Source: Caryophanales bacterium (GTDB lineage Bacteria; Bacillota; Bacilli; Exiguobacteriales; Exiguobacteriaceae). Taken from it: a stretch of 64,000 bases of DNA. Positions within the stretch are counted from its first letter, which is position 1. Each line of letters begins with the position of its first letter. Position numbers and translations under genes: made by a program. The stretch spans positions 124,001 to 188,000 of the forward strand of contig CABJAC010000003.1 in NCBI GenBank assembly GCA_902363455.1. The letters run 5' to 3'. This document shows positions 21,826 to 30,578 of this stretch, in pieces. A model generated the notes under the pieces. It searched no databases. It was not told the origin of the DNA and saw only the letters and a program-made list of their open reading frames with translations.

Positions 21826-21866
21826 CCGTTCGTCTCCTTTCCACTCCAAGACTCACCTGTTGCGTT

Positions 21867-22829
21867 TTAGTCGAGTTCTTGACTGTAGGCATCAATGATT
21901 TTCCGGACTAGTGGATGTCGGACAACATCGGCTGAACTGAAATGCTCAAAATGAATACCACGGACATTCCCAAGCAAGTTCAACGCTTCTTGTAATCCTG
22001 AAGCTTTCCCGCGCGGCAGATCCACTTGCGTCAAGTCTCCGGTAACGATCATTTTCGAATGGAATCCAAGACGTGTTAAAAACATCTTCATTTGCTCTCT
22101 TGTTGTATTCTGAGCTTCATCCAAAATAACAAAAGCATGTTCAAGTGTCCGTCCCCGCATGTACGCAAGTGGTGCAATCTCAATGACACCTCGCTCTAAT
22201 AAACGGGCTGTATGTTCCACACCGAGCACATCATGTAACGCATCGTACAGCGGACGTAAATAAGGATCGACTTTTTCCTTTAAGTCTCCCGGTAAGAATC
22301 CGAGATTTTCCCCCGCTTCAACTGCAGGTCGCGTGAGGACAAGCCGTTTGACATAACCTTCTTTTAACGCTTTTGCCGCCATGACAACCGCCAGATATGT
22401 TTTCCCTGTGCCCGCCGGTCCGATTCCGAACGTCAAATCACATTTCTCGATTCCACGGACGTAACGTGCTTGACCCAGCGTTTTTGCCCGGAGCGGCTTT
22501 CCTTTATGATTCGTATGGATGACCGTATCATAAAGTTCCAACAACTCGTCAACCCGGTCTTGTCGTGCCAGTTGAATCGCGCTCGTCGCATCACGTTCCG
22601 TTAAGACGGCTCCTCGATCGACCAGTTGCTTCAAGACACTGACGACCTGTTTCGCTAAAACGACGGATCGTTCTTCTTCTGCCTGCGCAAGCAATTCATC
22701 GCCCCGGTGCGTGAGTTGGACTTCAAGCTCCGCTTCCATCGTTTTTAGTACGGCATCGTTCGGTCCTACAAATGCTTGAATCTGTTCTGAATTCGAAAAA
22801 GCGAATGGGATTCTTTCATTGAATATCAC
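21867..22829 (-). CDS. phoH: PhoH-like ATPase
   Basis: Cytoplasmic P-loop ATPase of the PhoH/YbeZ family, often linked to YbeY and RNA metabolism. Walker A is GPAGTGKTY, Walker B VILDEAQNTT; the N-terminal part has the family's degenerate RNA-binding region. The 320-residue length is normal. The start is GTG at 22829 with AGGAGG eleven bases upstream. It is the first gene of the phoH-yqfF-ybeY-dgkA-cdd-era-recO run, separated from the upstream floA group by a terminator. Confidence 0.93.
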   Translation of the reverse strand: MIFNERIPFAFSNSEQIQAFVGPNDAVLKTMEAELEVQLTHRGDELLAQAEEERSVVLAKQVVSVLKQLVDRGAVLTERDATSAIQLARQDRVDELLELYDTVIHTNHKGKPLRAKTLGQARYVRGIEKCDLTFGIGPAGTGKTYLAVVMAAKALKEGYVKRLVLTRPAVEAGENLGFLPGDLKEKVDPYLRPLYDALHDVLGVEHTARLLERGVIEIAPLAYMRGRTLEHAFVILDEAQNTTREQMKMFLTRLGFHSKMIVTGDLTQVDLPRGKASGLQEALNLLGNVRGIHFEHFSSADVVRHPLVRKIIDAYSQELD

Positions 22830-23014
22830 GTTATGATTGGCCTCCTAATGATGGATAACAGTACGTCATCTCTATAAATCTGTTCTAGTCCACTTTATCA
22901 TTTTCAAAGAATGGATGGAAAGAAAAACCCACCTCGGATGCTTGTTTTCCTCATTTTAACTAGTTCTGTCCAAAGTCTGTCCTACCCGTATGACTTCCTC
23001 GACTTTCGCTCATC

Positions 23015-23054
23015 AAAAAAAGCTGACTCCCATTTCGATGAGAGTCAACCTTGT
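23015..23054 (-). terminator. terminator after the nfeD-floA group
   Basis: An 11-bp stem (two G-U pairs) followed by seven Ts on the minus strand, directly after the stop codon of the 155-residue gene. The remaining bases between here and phoH (22830-23014) show no further clear signal. Confidence 0.82.
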
Positions 23055-23055
23055 C

Positions 23056-23523
23056 TTAACGATGAGGTGATTTAGACGTTCGTTTCGAAACGGGTGGACC
23101 TAGGACTTCGCTCCAGATGATCGCCTGTCGGATTTCCTCTTGCGTTGTCTGCATCCCTTTTTTCCCGTCCCGTCTTTTTCCAATCTCATCACTTGATATA
23201 CTTCCCGTGATCTTGCCAAGATTCGATCGTGCTTGTTTTTGAGCTTTCACACGATCCCGCTCGTCTAAGCGCTGTTGCAATTCGGTCCGCTGATGCTTGA
23301 CCGGTTGTGTTTGTTTTTGTTGTTTCCGTTTGATCGGAGGCGGAACCTCTCGACTTTCAGGAAGCTTCGTTTCCACTTGATCGACCATTTTTTTGACATA
23401 GTCGCCAAATTCTTTAGAAGGAACACGTGTTGAAGAACTGGTCTTCTTCTGATCGGCTGCTTTTGAGATAACCGAGATGACACCAAAGGCAATCATCAAA
23501 CCGACCCAAATTAAGCTTTCCAT
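23056..23523 (-). CDS. hypothetical single-pass membrane protein beside floA
   Basis: A 155-residue protein with one N-terminal transmembrane helix (about 3-20) and a long, basic, glutamine- and lysine-rich cytoplasmic tail, probably disordered or helical. The C-terminus (EEIRQAIIWSEVLGPPVSKR) looks like a short conserved motif shared with small membrane proteins of Bacillales. It lies 13 bases after floA and before a terminator, in the position of B. subtilis yqfB; I cannot say whether it is homologous to YqfB. Being co-transcribed with nfeD and floA, it may act in the same membrane-microdomain system. Function unknown. Confidence 0.75.
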   Translation of the reverse strand: MESLIWVGLMIAFGVISVISKAADQKKTSSSTRVPSKEFGDYVKKMVDQVETKLPESREVPPPIKRKQQKQTQPVKHQRTELQQRLDERDRVKAQKQARSNLGKITGSISSDEIGKRRDGKKGMQTTQEEIRQAIIWSEVLGPPVSKRTSKSPHR

Positions 23524-23536
23524 CCTAGATCACCCT

Positions 23537-24520
23537 TTATTGTGAGTCGTTCGGCGAAGACTGCCCACCAATGGCTTGACGCATTTTTGTATCCGCCGTC
23601 ACGTTCAAGTAGTTGGCATAATCCATTACACTGAAGTTTCCGTCACGCAATGCTTCTGCGATTGCTAGTGGAACTTCGGCTTCTGCCGCAACAACTTTGG
23701 CACGCATTTCTTCGACACGTGATTTCATTTCTTGTTCGCTCGCAATCGCCATTGCCCGACGTTCTTCGGCCTTCGCTTGGGCGATGTTTTTGTCGGCTTC
23801 CGCCTGATCCGTTTGAAGAACCGCACCAATATTTTTACCGATATCGATGTCCGCGATATCGATCGACAGAATTTCAAATGCCGTGCCTGAATCTAGACCT
23901 TTCGCAAGAACTGTCCGCGAAATCATTTCCGGGTTTTCAAGCACTTCTTTTTGATCTTGACATGAACCGATTGTCGAAATGACACCTTCGCCGACACGTG
24001 CGATAACGGTTTCTTCACCCGCACCACCGACGAGACGATCGATATTGGCACGTACGGTAATCCGTGCTTTTGCTTTTACTTCAATCCCGTTCATCGCGAC
24101 ACCTGCGATGAATGGTGTTTCAATGACTTTTGGGTTAACAGACATCTGAACGGCTTCAAGTACGTTTCGACCTGCTAAATCAATCGCTGCCGCTCGTTCG
24201 AAACTGAGTTCGATGTTGGCGCGGTGCGCTGCAATCAAGGCGTTGACGACACGGTCAACGTTACCACCGGCAAGGAAGTGACTTTCCAGTTGGTTCGTAT
24301 TGAGGTTGATCCCGGCTTTGACAGCCTTGATCAATGGATTGACGATTTTTGACGGTGTAACGCGACGGAGTCTCATCCCGACGAGCGTAAAGATCGAGAT
24401 CCGGACACCGGCTGCAAGTGAGCTGATCCAGAGCGGAATCGGAACGAGTGTAAAGAAGATTGCGAGGAAAATAAGTATTCCTCCTGATATGAGTAGAACG
24501 GTCAATAATTCAGGTGTCAT
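23537..24520 (-). CDS. floA: flotillin-like protein FloA
   Basis: Bacterial flotillin that organises functional membrane microdomains. The 327-residue protein starts with a hydrophobic hairpin (about 5-45), then an SPFH-like region ([40 protein letters not shown]) and the flotillin helical repeats rich in alanine and glutamate ([28 protein letters not shown]). It corresponds to B. subtilis YqfA and overlaps nfeD by four bases. The pair lies behind a sigma-W-like promoter. Confidence 0.95.
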   Translation of the reverse strand: MTPELLTVLLISGGILIFLAIFFTLVPIPLWISSLAAGVRISIFTLVGMRLRRVTPSKIVNPLIKAVKAGINLNTNQLESHFLAGGNVDRVVNALIAAHRANIELSFERAAAIDLAGRNVLEAVQMSVNPKVIETPFIAGVAMNGIEVKAKARITVRANIDRLVGGAGEETVIARVGEGVISTIGSCQDQKEVLENPEMISRTVLAKGLDSGTAFEILSIDIADIDIGKNIGAVLQTDQAEADKNIAQAKAEERRAMAIASEQEMKSRVEEMRAKVVAAEAEVPLAIAEALRDGNFSVMDYANYLNVTADTKMRQAIGGQSSPNDSQ

Positions 24521-25026
24521 GTGAGTGACTCCTCCTTCGTTTTTTGGACTCGAACGATGACTCGTCCGTGTGTGACGTCTTGAACGACAACTTGTTCGCC
24601 AGAATTGATGAAGCTACCTTCCGTGACCGCATCGACCCGATTTCCGTCGATTTCAATCGTTCCTGCCGGACGGAGCTGTGTTAAACTGATTCCGATTTTG
24701 CCACGCAGTTGTTCTTTATCTTGATGAGAAAGATATCCTCTTTCAGACGATGTGGAGTCCGTCAAAATCAACCCTCTCCATAACAAGGACTGATTGGACT
24801 TAATGCGACGATATGCCCAAAATCCGGCAGCCAGTGATAGAAAGACAGCTAACCCGACAGCTAACCCGACTTGCCCGACCGTCGCTCCCGCCATAATCAA
24901 GCTGGCAAGAACAGCACCGATGCCAAGGACACCGAATATACCGAATCCTGTCACGAATATTTCGACCAGCAACATGATAACACCAATCATGAAGACCGCT
25001 AAAATCATCCCTAAGCTAAAAGACAT
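24517..25026 (-). CDS. short NfeD-family membrane protein
   Basis: NfeD protein of 169 residues lacking the protease domain of long NfeDs: several transmembrane helices in the first 95 residues and a C-terminal OB-fold NfeD domain ([40 protein letters not shown]). The family partners with flotillins; the gene matches B. subtilis yqeZ in position. I chose ATG 25026 ([10 protein letters not shown]), with GGGGTG nine bases upstream; the frame is open 14 codons further. The stop overlaps the floA start by four bases. Confidence 0.88.
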   Translation of the reverse strand: MSFSLGMILAVFMIGVIMLLVEIFVTGFGIFGVLGIGAVLASLIMAGATVGQVGLAVGLAVFLSLAAGFWAYRRIKSNQSLLWRGLILTDSTSSERGYLSHQDKEQLRGKIGISLTQLRPAGTIEIDGNRVDAVTEGSFINSGEQVVVQDVTHGRVIVRVQKTKEESLT

Positions 25027-25108
25027 TACTTCATTCACCCCTTTTTCATCAGAATCAGACAGCAACATTTTTCCTCTTTCTGAACATGGCTCATTGTTAC
25101 TATTATTA

Positions 25109-25137
25109 TATACGCTTTCATCTTTAAAAAGGTTTCA
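25109..25137 (-). promoter_or_regulatory. sigma-W-like ECF promoter of nfeD-floA
   Basis: On the minus strand TGAAAC (25137-25132), continuing as TGAAACCTTTT, is followed after 17 bases by CGTATA (25114-25109). The sigma-W consensus of B. subtilis is TGAAAC-N16-CGTA, and the orthologous yqeZ-yqfA-yqfB operon is a known sigma-W target. Spacing is one base longer than consensus. A TATAAT inside the same region could also serve sigma-A. Confidence 0.68.
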
Positions 25138-25176
25138 TAACTTTTACCAAGTTTTGAATTTTCCGAATTTATTACA

Positions 25177-25206
25177 TGAAAAAAAGGCATCCCGAAGGAT
25201 ACCTTT
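25177..25206 (-). terminator. terminator after rpsU-yqeY
   Basis: A 10-bp stem (one mismatch) closed by the stable tetraloop TTCG on the minus strand, followed by a run of Ts; it lies 10 bases past the yqeY stop codon. Confidence 0.88.
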
Positions 25207-25215
25207 CAAAACGGG

Positions 25216-25662
25216 TTAATGCAGTTGTTGTTTAACAAGGCGATTAATTAAAGCACCGTCCGCTTTACCCTTGAGTTGCGGCATGACGACACCCATTACT
25301 TTCCCCATATCAGAAGGAGCCGAAGCACCCGTCTGCGCAATTGCTGCGTTGACGATTTCTTGAACTTCTTCTTCCGAAAGTTGTTTTGGCATATAAGCTT
25401 CGAGCACGATTATCTCTGCTTGAATCTTCTCGACAAGGTCGTGACGATCAGCGCGTTCGAATTCTCGGAGGGAGTCGTTGCGCTGTTTCATCTCACGTGA
25501 GAGTATAGTTAGCTCTTCCTCATCAGTTAATTCTTGCTTACCGAGTTTAATCGCTTCATTTTGCAGGGACGACTTCACCATCCGAATCGTCGTAAGACGA
25601 TCTTTCTCACGCGAACGCATGGCTTCCTTCATATCCACTGTCAAACGCTCTTGAAGACTCAT
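25216..25662 (-). CDS. yqeY: GatB/YqeY domain protein
   Basis: Free-standing YqeY protein of 148 residues, entirely helical, with the family segments [42 protein letters not shown] and the C-terminal [29 protein letters not shown]. It resembles the tRNA-binding tail of GatB; the cellular role is not settled. It follows rpsU by 21 bases and ends at a strong terminator, as in B. subtilis rpsU-yqeY. Confidence 0.92.
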   Translation of the reverse strand: MSLQERLTVDMKEAMRSREKDRLTTIRMVKSSLQNEAIKLGKQELTDEEELTILSREMKQRNDSLREFERADRHDLVEKIQAEIIVLEAYMPKQLSEEEVQEIVNAAIAQTGASAPSDMGKVMGVVMPQLKGKADGALINRLVKQQLH

Positions 25663-25683
25663 GAGGATACACCCTCTCTTACG

Positions 25684-25857
25684 TTAGAACTTCTTACGCT
25701 TACGCGCAGCCTCCGATTTAAGCTTACGTTTTACACTTGGCTTTTCGTAGTGTTTACGTTTACGAACTTCAGCAAGCGTACCATCTTTTGAAACACCACG
25801 TTTGAAGCGACGAAGTGCGTCTTCAAGTGATTCATTTTTACGTACACGAGTTTCCAC
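25684..25857 (-). CDS. rpsU: 30S ribosomal protein S21
   Basis: A 57-residue, very basic protein with the S21 sequence pattern [21 protein letters not shown] and [20 protein letters not shown]. The start is GTG at 25857, seven bases after GGAGGGAGGG, an unusually strong Shine-Dalgarno. Weak codon plus strong RBS may tune output. It has its own near-consensus promoter and leads the rpsU-yqeY transcript. Confidence 0.95.
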   Translation of the reverse strand: METRVRKNESLEDALRRFKRGVSKDGTLAEVRKRKHYEKPSVKRKLKSEAARKRKKF

Positions 25858-25917
25858 TAGTTTTCCCTCCCTCCGATATTACCGACTAAAGGAAACGTGT
25901 CAGACACGTCATACAAC

Positions 25918-25946
25918 ATTATAGTAGGAATATACAAAATGGTCAA
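25918..25946 (-). promoter_or_regulatory. sigma-A promoter of rpsU
   Basis: TTGACC (25946-25941), 17 bases, TATAAT (25923-25918) on the minus strand: a near-perfect sigma-A promoter about 60 bases upstream of the rpsU GTG. Confidence 0.92.
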
Positions 25947-26068
25947 TAGTTGATTAACCGCTTTTGCCTGATTCCTGAGATGTTCCTTTTTGTTCTTTTC
26001 TATCCTCTCATGTCACCCCATTATTTACAACAGATTCATGATTTTTTACTGAAAAAAACCAAAATATT

Positions 26069-26084
26069 TTGTAAGCGTTTTCGT
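26069..26084 (+). promoter_or_regulatory. cre-like CcpA site upstream of the symporter
   Basis: TTGTAAGCGTTTTCGT matches the catabolite-responsive element WTGNAARCGNWWWCAW at all but one position. It lies just upstream of the candidate -35 box, so CcpA could repress or activate the symporter gene. Confidence 0.6.
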
Positions 26085-26091
26085 AATATTT

Positions 26092-26121
26092 TTGAAATGT
26101 TTTGTCAAAATGGTGAATAAT
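26092..26121 (+). promoter_or_regulatory. candidate promoter of the symporter
   Basis: TTGAAA at 26092 is followed after 18 bases by AATAAT (26116-26121). The -10 is imperfect and spacing is approximate. An inverted repeat TGTGTC-N6-GACACA at 26121-26138 would lie near +1 and could be an operator. Confidence 0.38.
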
Positions 26122-26166
26122 GTGTCAAAATAGACACAGTTATCTGAAAAAGGAGTTGTTCTCATT

Positions 26167-27420
26167 ATGAAAGAAGCCAAACGAATCATTTGGGGGCTGA
26201 TTCTCGGGATCATTCTCGGAATCATTCTCGCGACGTTACCTGACAAATCAATCTATGAAGGATTGAATAAGTATGCGCTCCAACCGATTGGAACAATATT
26301 CTTGAACTTGATTAAGATGCTCGTCGTACCGATCGTCTTCTTCTCGATTTCCCTTGGTGTCATGGGACTCGGTAATCCAAAAGAACTCGGACGGGTCGGC
26401 GGTAAAGCCATTACGTATTTCATGACGACGACGGCTGTTGCCATCGTCATCGCACTTGGTTTGTCGTTACTGATCAAGCCGGGTACGTTCGGCAACTTTG
26501 CGACAGACAATTTGAAATATGATCAAGGAAACCTACCGGATACAAGCTTAATCAATACGATTGTCGGGATGTTCCCGACGAATCCAATTGCCTCGATGGC
26601 TGAAGGCAATATGCTGCAACTGATCGTCTTCAGCGTCTTTATCGGTTTCGGGATCACATTCCTCGGCAGCAAGGTCTCGACATTACGCTCATTCATCGAA
26701 CAAGGAAATGACTTGATGACGTATTTGATTAGTCTTGTCATGAAGATGGCCCCACTCGGCGCATTTGCTTTGATTGCCTCTGCCGTCGGCGCACAAGGAT
26801 TTGATTCCTTAAAAGCGATGGGTCTCTATATGGGTGTCGTCATCCTGGCATTGATTGTCCATTCCCTGTTGACGTACGGTTCGACCGTCTCGTTGCTCGG
26901 AAAGATGAATCCGTTTTTCTTCTTTAAAAAATTTGCGCCGGTTATGCTTTTCGCCTTCTCGACTTCATCATCGAATGCAACATTACCGGTCGCTATGCAA
27001 ACTGCACAACGTGAGTTAAAAGTGCCACGCTCCGTGTCGAGTTTCGTCCAACCGCTTGGTGCGACGATCAATATGGATGGAACGGCGATCATGCAAGGGG
27101 TCGCCACTGTCTTTATCGCTCAAGTGTATGATATCACCTTGTCACCGGCACAACTTGCAACCGTCGTTCTGACTGCCGTTCTCGCGTCTGTCGGAACAGC
27201 CGGTGTACCGGGTGTCGGTCTCGTCATGCTGACGATGGTTCTCCAATCGGTCAACCTGCCTGTTGAAGGGATCGCCTTGATCATCGGTGTCGACCGTCTG
27301 CTCGATATGATGCGGACAGCTGTCAACATCACAGGTGACGCTGCTTGTGCCGTCATCGTTGCAAAATCGGAAGAAGGTAACCTGAACGAAGAAGAGGAAG
27401 AAGACGAGCGTTACGCTTAA
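26167..27420 (+). CDS. dicarboxylate/amino acid:cation symporter (DAACS family)
   Basis: Sodium- or proton-coupled importer of acidic amino acids or C4-dicarboxylates, 417 residues with about eight membrane helices and two re-entrant loops. Family signatures: SSSNATLPVAMQTA (serine-rich loop), NMDGTAIMQGVATVFIAQ and DRLLDMMRTAVNITGDAACAVIVA, which hold the substrate- and cation-binding residues. It is closest in style to the GltP/GltT glutamate-aspartate transporters; substrate cannot be fixed from sequence. RBS is AAAAAGGAG. It stands alone, with a cre-like site upstream and a bidirectional terminator downstream. Confidence 0.92.
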   Translation: MKEAKRIIWGLILGIILGIILATLPDKSIYEGLNKYALQPIGTIFLNLIKMLVVPIVFFSISLGVMGLGNPKELGRVGGKAITYFMTTTAVAIVIALGLSLLIKPGTFGNFATDNLKYDQGNLPDTSLINTIVGMFPTNPIASMAEGNMLQLIVFSVFIGFGITFLGSKVSTLRSFIEQGNDLMTYLISLVMKMAPLGAFALIASAVGAQGFDSLKAMGLYMGVVILALIVHSLLTYGSTVSLLGKMNPFFFFKKFAPVMLFAFSTSSSNATLPVAMQTAQRELKVPRSVSSFVQPLGATINMDGTAIMQGVATVFIAQVYDITLSPAQLATVVLTAVLASVGTAGVPGVGLVMLTMVLQSVNLPVEGIALIIGVDRLLDMMRTAVNITGDAACAVIVAKSEEGNLNEEEEEDERYA

Positions 27421-27431
27421 TTTTTCCTCAT

Positions 27432-27481
27432 AAAAAAACGTGTCGCCTCTGCGAATGACTCACAGAGGCGACACGTTTTTG
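27432..27481. terminator. bidirectional terminator between symporter and pullulanase
   Basis: Perfect 18-bp stem (27434-27451 with 27463-27480) including an A run on the left and a T run on the right; it serves both convergent genes. Confidence 0.92.
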
Positions 27482-27486
27482 CTTGT

Positions 27487-30399
27487 TTATTTTTTTAACA
27501 CGTAAGAGCTGAGCGGATCGACCGTCAGGCTGCCCGATACTTTTTTAAGTGTTTTCGTTCCAGCAGTTTTACCATCCACGATCACGTTCCACGTTCCTTT
27601 TGGCAAAGGCATTTTGACAGCCTCGCGTTTCGCATTATGGACGACATACAGCTCGTTTTTTTGTCGGGGTGCTTGATCTGCCAACTGATAAGCAACGACT
27701 TGTTCCGGTGCGTCCTTGAACGTCAGGTAGCGTCGGATATCTTTTGCTGAATCAAGATGTAAGGCAGGGTTCGCTTTCCGGACTTGAATCAATCCTTTCA
27801 TGTAGTCGACATCAGCTTGACGATCCATTTTTAATTTCCAATCCAGTTGATTGACGGAATCCGGTGACTTGTACGAGTTGTGGTCGCCACCTTTTGTCCG
27901 CATGAAATCTTGACCGGCATGGATGAACGTTGTTCCTTGCGACGTCAGCAGGATGCTTGACGCCAAGCGATGCATTTTTGTCTTCGTCACATCGCTATCG
28001 GTTGGATTCGTTAAGTTCAATTTGTCCCACAATGTGTGGTTATCATGGGCTTCGACGTACGTAATCGCTTGATTCGGCTCTGCCGCAAATCCCGTGATAT
28101 CCGTGTTATAAGCAATCTCACCGACGATTCCACGTTTGATGCGTGTCTCAAGACCCATTTTGCCGTTGATGAAACCGGCATCCGTGTCTTCGAAGACACT
28201 TCCTTTAAGTGCATCCCGCAAGTTATCGTTGAAATGTGCGATACCCGGCATCTGTTTCGCATTTGTTTGATTGGCTTTTTCTGCTTCCGGAAGCGGTGTT
28301 CCGAGACTCCAGCCTTCCCCGAAGACAAGAATCGATGGATCAATTTTAGTTGTCGTCCGTTTGACGGCATTCATTGTCTTGACATCATGAATCCCCATCA
28401 GATCAAATCGGAATCCATCCCAATGGTATTCTTTTGCCCAGTAGTCAACTGAATCGACAATCAATTTGTGCATCATTTTGCGTTCAGAAGCTGTATCGTT
28501 CCCGACACCTGTCCCGTTCGCGAGATCTCCGCCTTCAGTATAGCGGTAGTAATAACCCGGAACGATTTTATCCAAATTCGAAGCTTTTGCATCAAACATA
28601 TGATTGTAGACAACATCCATGACGGCGCGGAGTCCGTTGTCGTGTAGTCCTTGAATCATCTGTTTCATCTCTTTGATCCGGACTTTTGAATCGTACGGAT
28701 TAGTGGCATATGACCCTTCCGGTGCATTGTAGTTTTTCGGATCATATCCCCAGTTATATGTTTTGAGGGGATTTGTCTCGTCGACCGAAGCCGTATTGAA
28801 ATCATAGACCGGAATGAACTGAACATGCGTGATGCCAAGCTCTTTTAAGTGATCAAGTCCTGTTTTCGTTTTTGTTTTTTTACCGTCTTTCAGCAGACGT
28901 GTTCCCGGTTCGATGACACCGAGATACTTCCCTTTTTGTTTGATGCCTGAATCGTATGTTGTACCTGTGACATCAAACATCGACAAGTCACGGACGTGCG
29001 TTTCGTAAATGATGGCGTCCGTCGCTTTTTTCAGCGGCATTTTTGTTTTTGTCCAACGTTTTGGATTCGTTTCGTTTAAATCAACAACGACACCTTGATC
29101 TCCGTTGACAGCTACGGCTGTCGCATAGGGATCTACTGCCCGTGTCGTTTCCTTCGCATGTTTGACTTCGTATGTGTATCCTGTTCCGTCAAGGTCGCCT
29201 TTGAGCGTCACACTGAAGACACCGCGGTCGCCGCGGATCATCTTCACTTCGCGGACGATATCCTTTGTTGTTGCCGCTTGTTTTTTCGGAAGTTTGTACA
29301 GTTCGAGTTCAACCGTTTGAGCAGTCGGTGCCCAGACGCGGAACGTCGTTTTGTCTTTTTGATAGACCGTACCGAGTTTACCATCGTACGCATACTTTTG
29401 ATCAAAGGCATCGGAACGCAGGACTTTTCCAGCTTCTAACACACCTTCGCCAAAGACCGGATGTGATACGGTGACGACATTTGCCAGCTCAATGTCCGAT
29501 GTAACCGTCACTTGTAATGTCTTTGCATCCACTTGCGTGACAACCGGATTGACAAGTCCATTGAATGTCAGCGTTTTCAACTCCTCCGCCGTGATCGGCG
29601 AGTTCGTTTTCAGCGTCATCGTTTTAAAGTCATCTGCCAAGAAACTTGTGAACTTCGGCGTCCGATCGATATCCGGTTTGCTGTAATAAATGGTTTGATC
29701 GCCTTCGATCAACCAAATATCTTTGGCTCCCGCATAATAAAAACGATCCGCCCCGTCTTTCTCAGACCATCCTTCGACGTGGGGAATGATTCCGACAAGA
29801 CGTTCCTTTGTCGAATTCGTCAGTGTGACGTTTGCAACAGCTCCAAACTCATCTTGTCCATCAAATTCAAATCGTTTTCCGTCCTGGGCATTCGGAAATG
29901 CCCATACGCCGTACTTCTCATAGTCATTGTCATAACGGTAATAATGAACGTTCGTGTTGACAGACTCGACGTCACTGCCACCTGTTGGATTGACAGGCGA
30001 TACTTCTTTACTGCCCGATTCGATCCAAACTTCTGCGACCCCGTCCTTGATCATATCTTTTGTGATGAAACGGTCGTTTTCCGAACCGGGATCTTTGTTC
30101 CACGAATCATCGCGGACGATGAAGCCGATTTTTTCCGGCTGATCCACTGGAAATTCATAAGCTGCGATTTTCCCATAAGCATCTTCGCCGTTAAAGGCAT
30201 GTGCCTTGTTCGGGAAATAATCCGGTCCGTTCGCCCATAACCAGAGATTCCAATCTTTTTCTGACGTTTTATCTTCTTTGTAGTGAATGATGACGAGTGT
30301 CGATTTGCCTTTTTCCAGTGCCAAGCTGTTTACTGGAAACAAACTAAACATCAGTGCAAACGTTAGCACAACTGCACAGACTGATTTCCATCGATTCAT
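27487..30399 (-). CDS. secreted type I pullulanase
   Basis: Extracellular debranching enzyme that cleaves alpha-1,6 bonds of pullulan and branched starch. Residues 1-28 are a Sec signal peptide (…FSLFPVNSLA). Two CBM41-like starch-binding modules follow (about 30-140 and 150-250), then a beta domain, a CBM48 (about 345-440) and the GH13 barrel. The type I motif YNWGYDPKNYNAPEGSYA is present; the catalytic set is D666 (GFRFDLMG), E695 (FGEGWSLG) and D786 (EAHDNHT). No cell-wall anchor is seen, so it should be released. Length 970 is normal for multi-module forms. A promoter and a perfect cre lie directly upstream. Confidence 0.94.
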   Translation of the reverse strand: MNRWKSVCAVVLTFALMFSLFPVNSLALEKGKSTLVIIHYKEDKTSEKDWNLWLWANGPDYFPNKAHAFNGEDAYGKIAAYEFPVDQPEKIGFIVRDDSWNKDPGSENDRFITKDMIKDGVAEVWIESGSKEVSPVNPTGGSDVESVNTNVHYYRYDNDYEKYGVWAFPNAQDGKRFEFDGQDEFGAVANVTLTNSTKERLVGIIPHVEGWSEKDGADRFYYAGAKDIWLIEGDQTIYYSKPDIDRTPKFTSFLADDFKTMTLKTNSPITAEELKTLTFNGLVNPVVTQVDAKTLQVTVTSDIELANVVTVSHPVFGEGVLEAGKVLRSDAFDQKYAYDGKLGTVYQKDKTTFRVWAPTAQTVELELYKLPKKQAATTKDIVREVKMIRGDRGVFSVTLKGDLDGTGYTYEVKHAKETTRAVDPYATAVAVNGDQGVVVDLNETNPKRWTKTKMPLKKATDAIIYETHVRDLSMFDVTGTTYDSGIKQKGKYLGVIEPGTRLLKDGKKTKTKTGLDHLKELGITHVQFIPVYDFNTASVDETNPLKTYNWGYDPKNYNAPEGSYATNPYDSKVRIKEMKQMIQGLHDNGLRAVMDVVYNHMFDAKASNLDKIVPGYYYRYTEGGDLANGTGVGNDTASERKMMHKLIVDSVDYWAKEYHWDGFRFDLMGIHDVKTMNAVKRTTTKIDPSILVFGEGWSLGTPLPEAEKANQTNAKQMPGIAHFNDNLRDALKGSVFEDTDAGFINGKMGLETRIKRGIVGEIAYNTDITGFAAEPNQAITYVEAHDNHTLWDKLNLTNPTDSDVTKTKMHRLASSILLTSQGTTFIHAGQDFMRTKGGDHNSYKSPDSVNQLDWKLKMDRQADVDYMKGLIQVRKANPALHLDSAKDIRRYLTFKDAPEQVVAYQLADQAPRQKNELYVVHNAKREAVKMPLPKGTWNVIVDGKTAGTKTLKKVSGSLTVDPLSSYVLKK

Positions 30400-30419
30400 G
30401 CCGTATCCTCCTTGGATTT

Positions 30420-30435
30420 ATGTAATCGTTTTCAT
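30420..30435 (-). promoter_or_regulatory. cre site at the pullulanase transcription start
   Basis: Minus-strand ATGAAAACGATTACAT matches the cre consensus WTGNAARCGNWWWCAW at every position. It lies directly downstream of the -10 box and covers the expected start site, the classical position for CcpA repression by glucose. Confidence 0.85.
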
Positions 30436-30439
30436 TTCC

Positions 30440-30468
30440 ATTCTCCATTCGTTCATCCGGTCTGTCAA
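30440..30468 (-). promoter_or_regulatory. sigma-A promoter of the pullulanase gene
   Basis: TTGACA (30468-30463), 17 bases, GAGAAT (30445-30440) on the minus strand. The -35 is perfect, the -10 matches at four of six positions. Confidence 0.7.
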
Positions 30469-30523
30469 AGCTTATTTTAGCTGACTAAAGAAAATAAGAC
30501 TTTTGGACCAACAAGCGAATCCG

Positions 30524-30561
30524 CAAAAAAACTGCATAAAAGGGACTCCCTTTTACACAGC
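30524..30561 (-). terminator. terminator at the end of the polysaccharide operon
   Basis: Stem with arms TAAAAGGG and CCCTTTTA around a 3-base loop, extended by CTG/CAG, followed by seven Ts on the minus strand, 18 bases after the LCP gene. Confidence 0.85.
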
Positions 30562-30578
30562 CTTTGTCGGCGATTGAA

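Larger units (their letters stand above)
25858..26166. other. divergent regulatory gap between rpsU and the symporter
   Basis: This 309-base AT-rich stretch holds no gene. It contains the rpsU leader with a palindrome at 25895-25909 (two exact 7-base arms around one base), the rpsU promoter, a cre-like site at 26069-26084, a candidate symporter promoter and an inverted repeat with 6-base arms at 26121-26138 near the presumed symporter transcription start. The middle, about 25950-26060, shows nothing recognisable. Confidence 0.7.

Noticed and set aside
29533..30240. Plus-strand open frame of 235 codons opposite the pullulanase N-terminus
   Set aside because: Antisense shadow of the well-supported pullulanase gene, cysteine- and arginine-rich with no recognisable domain or RBS.
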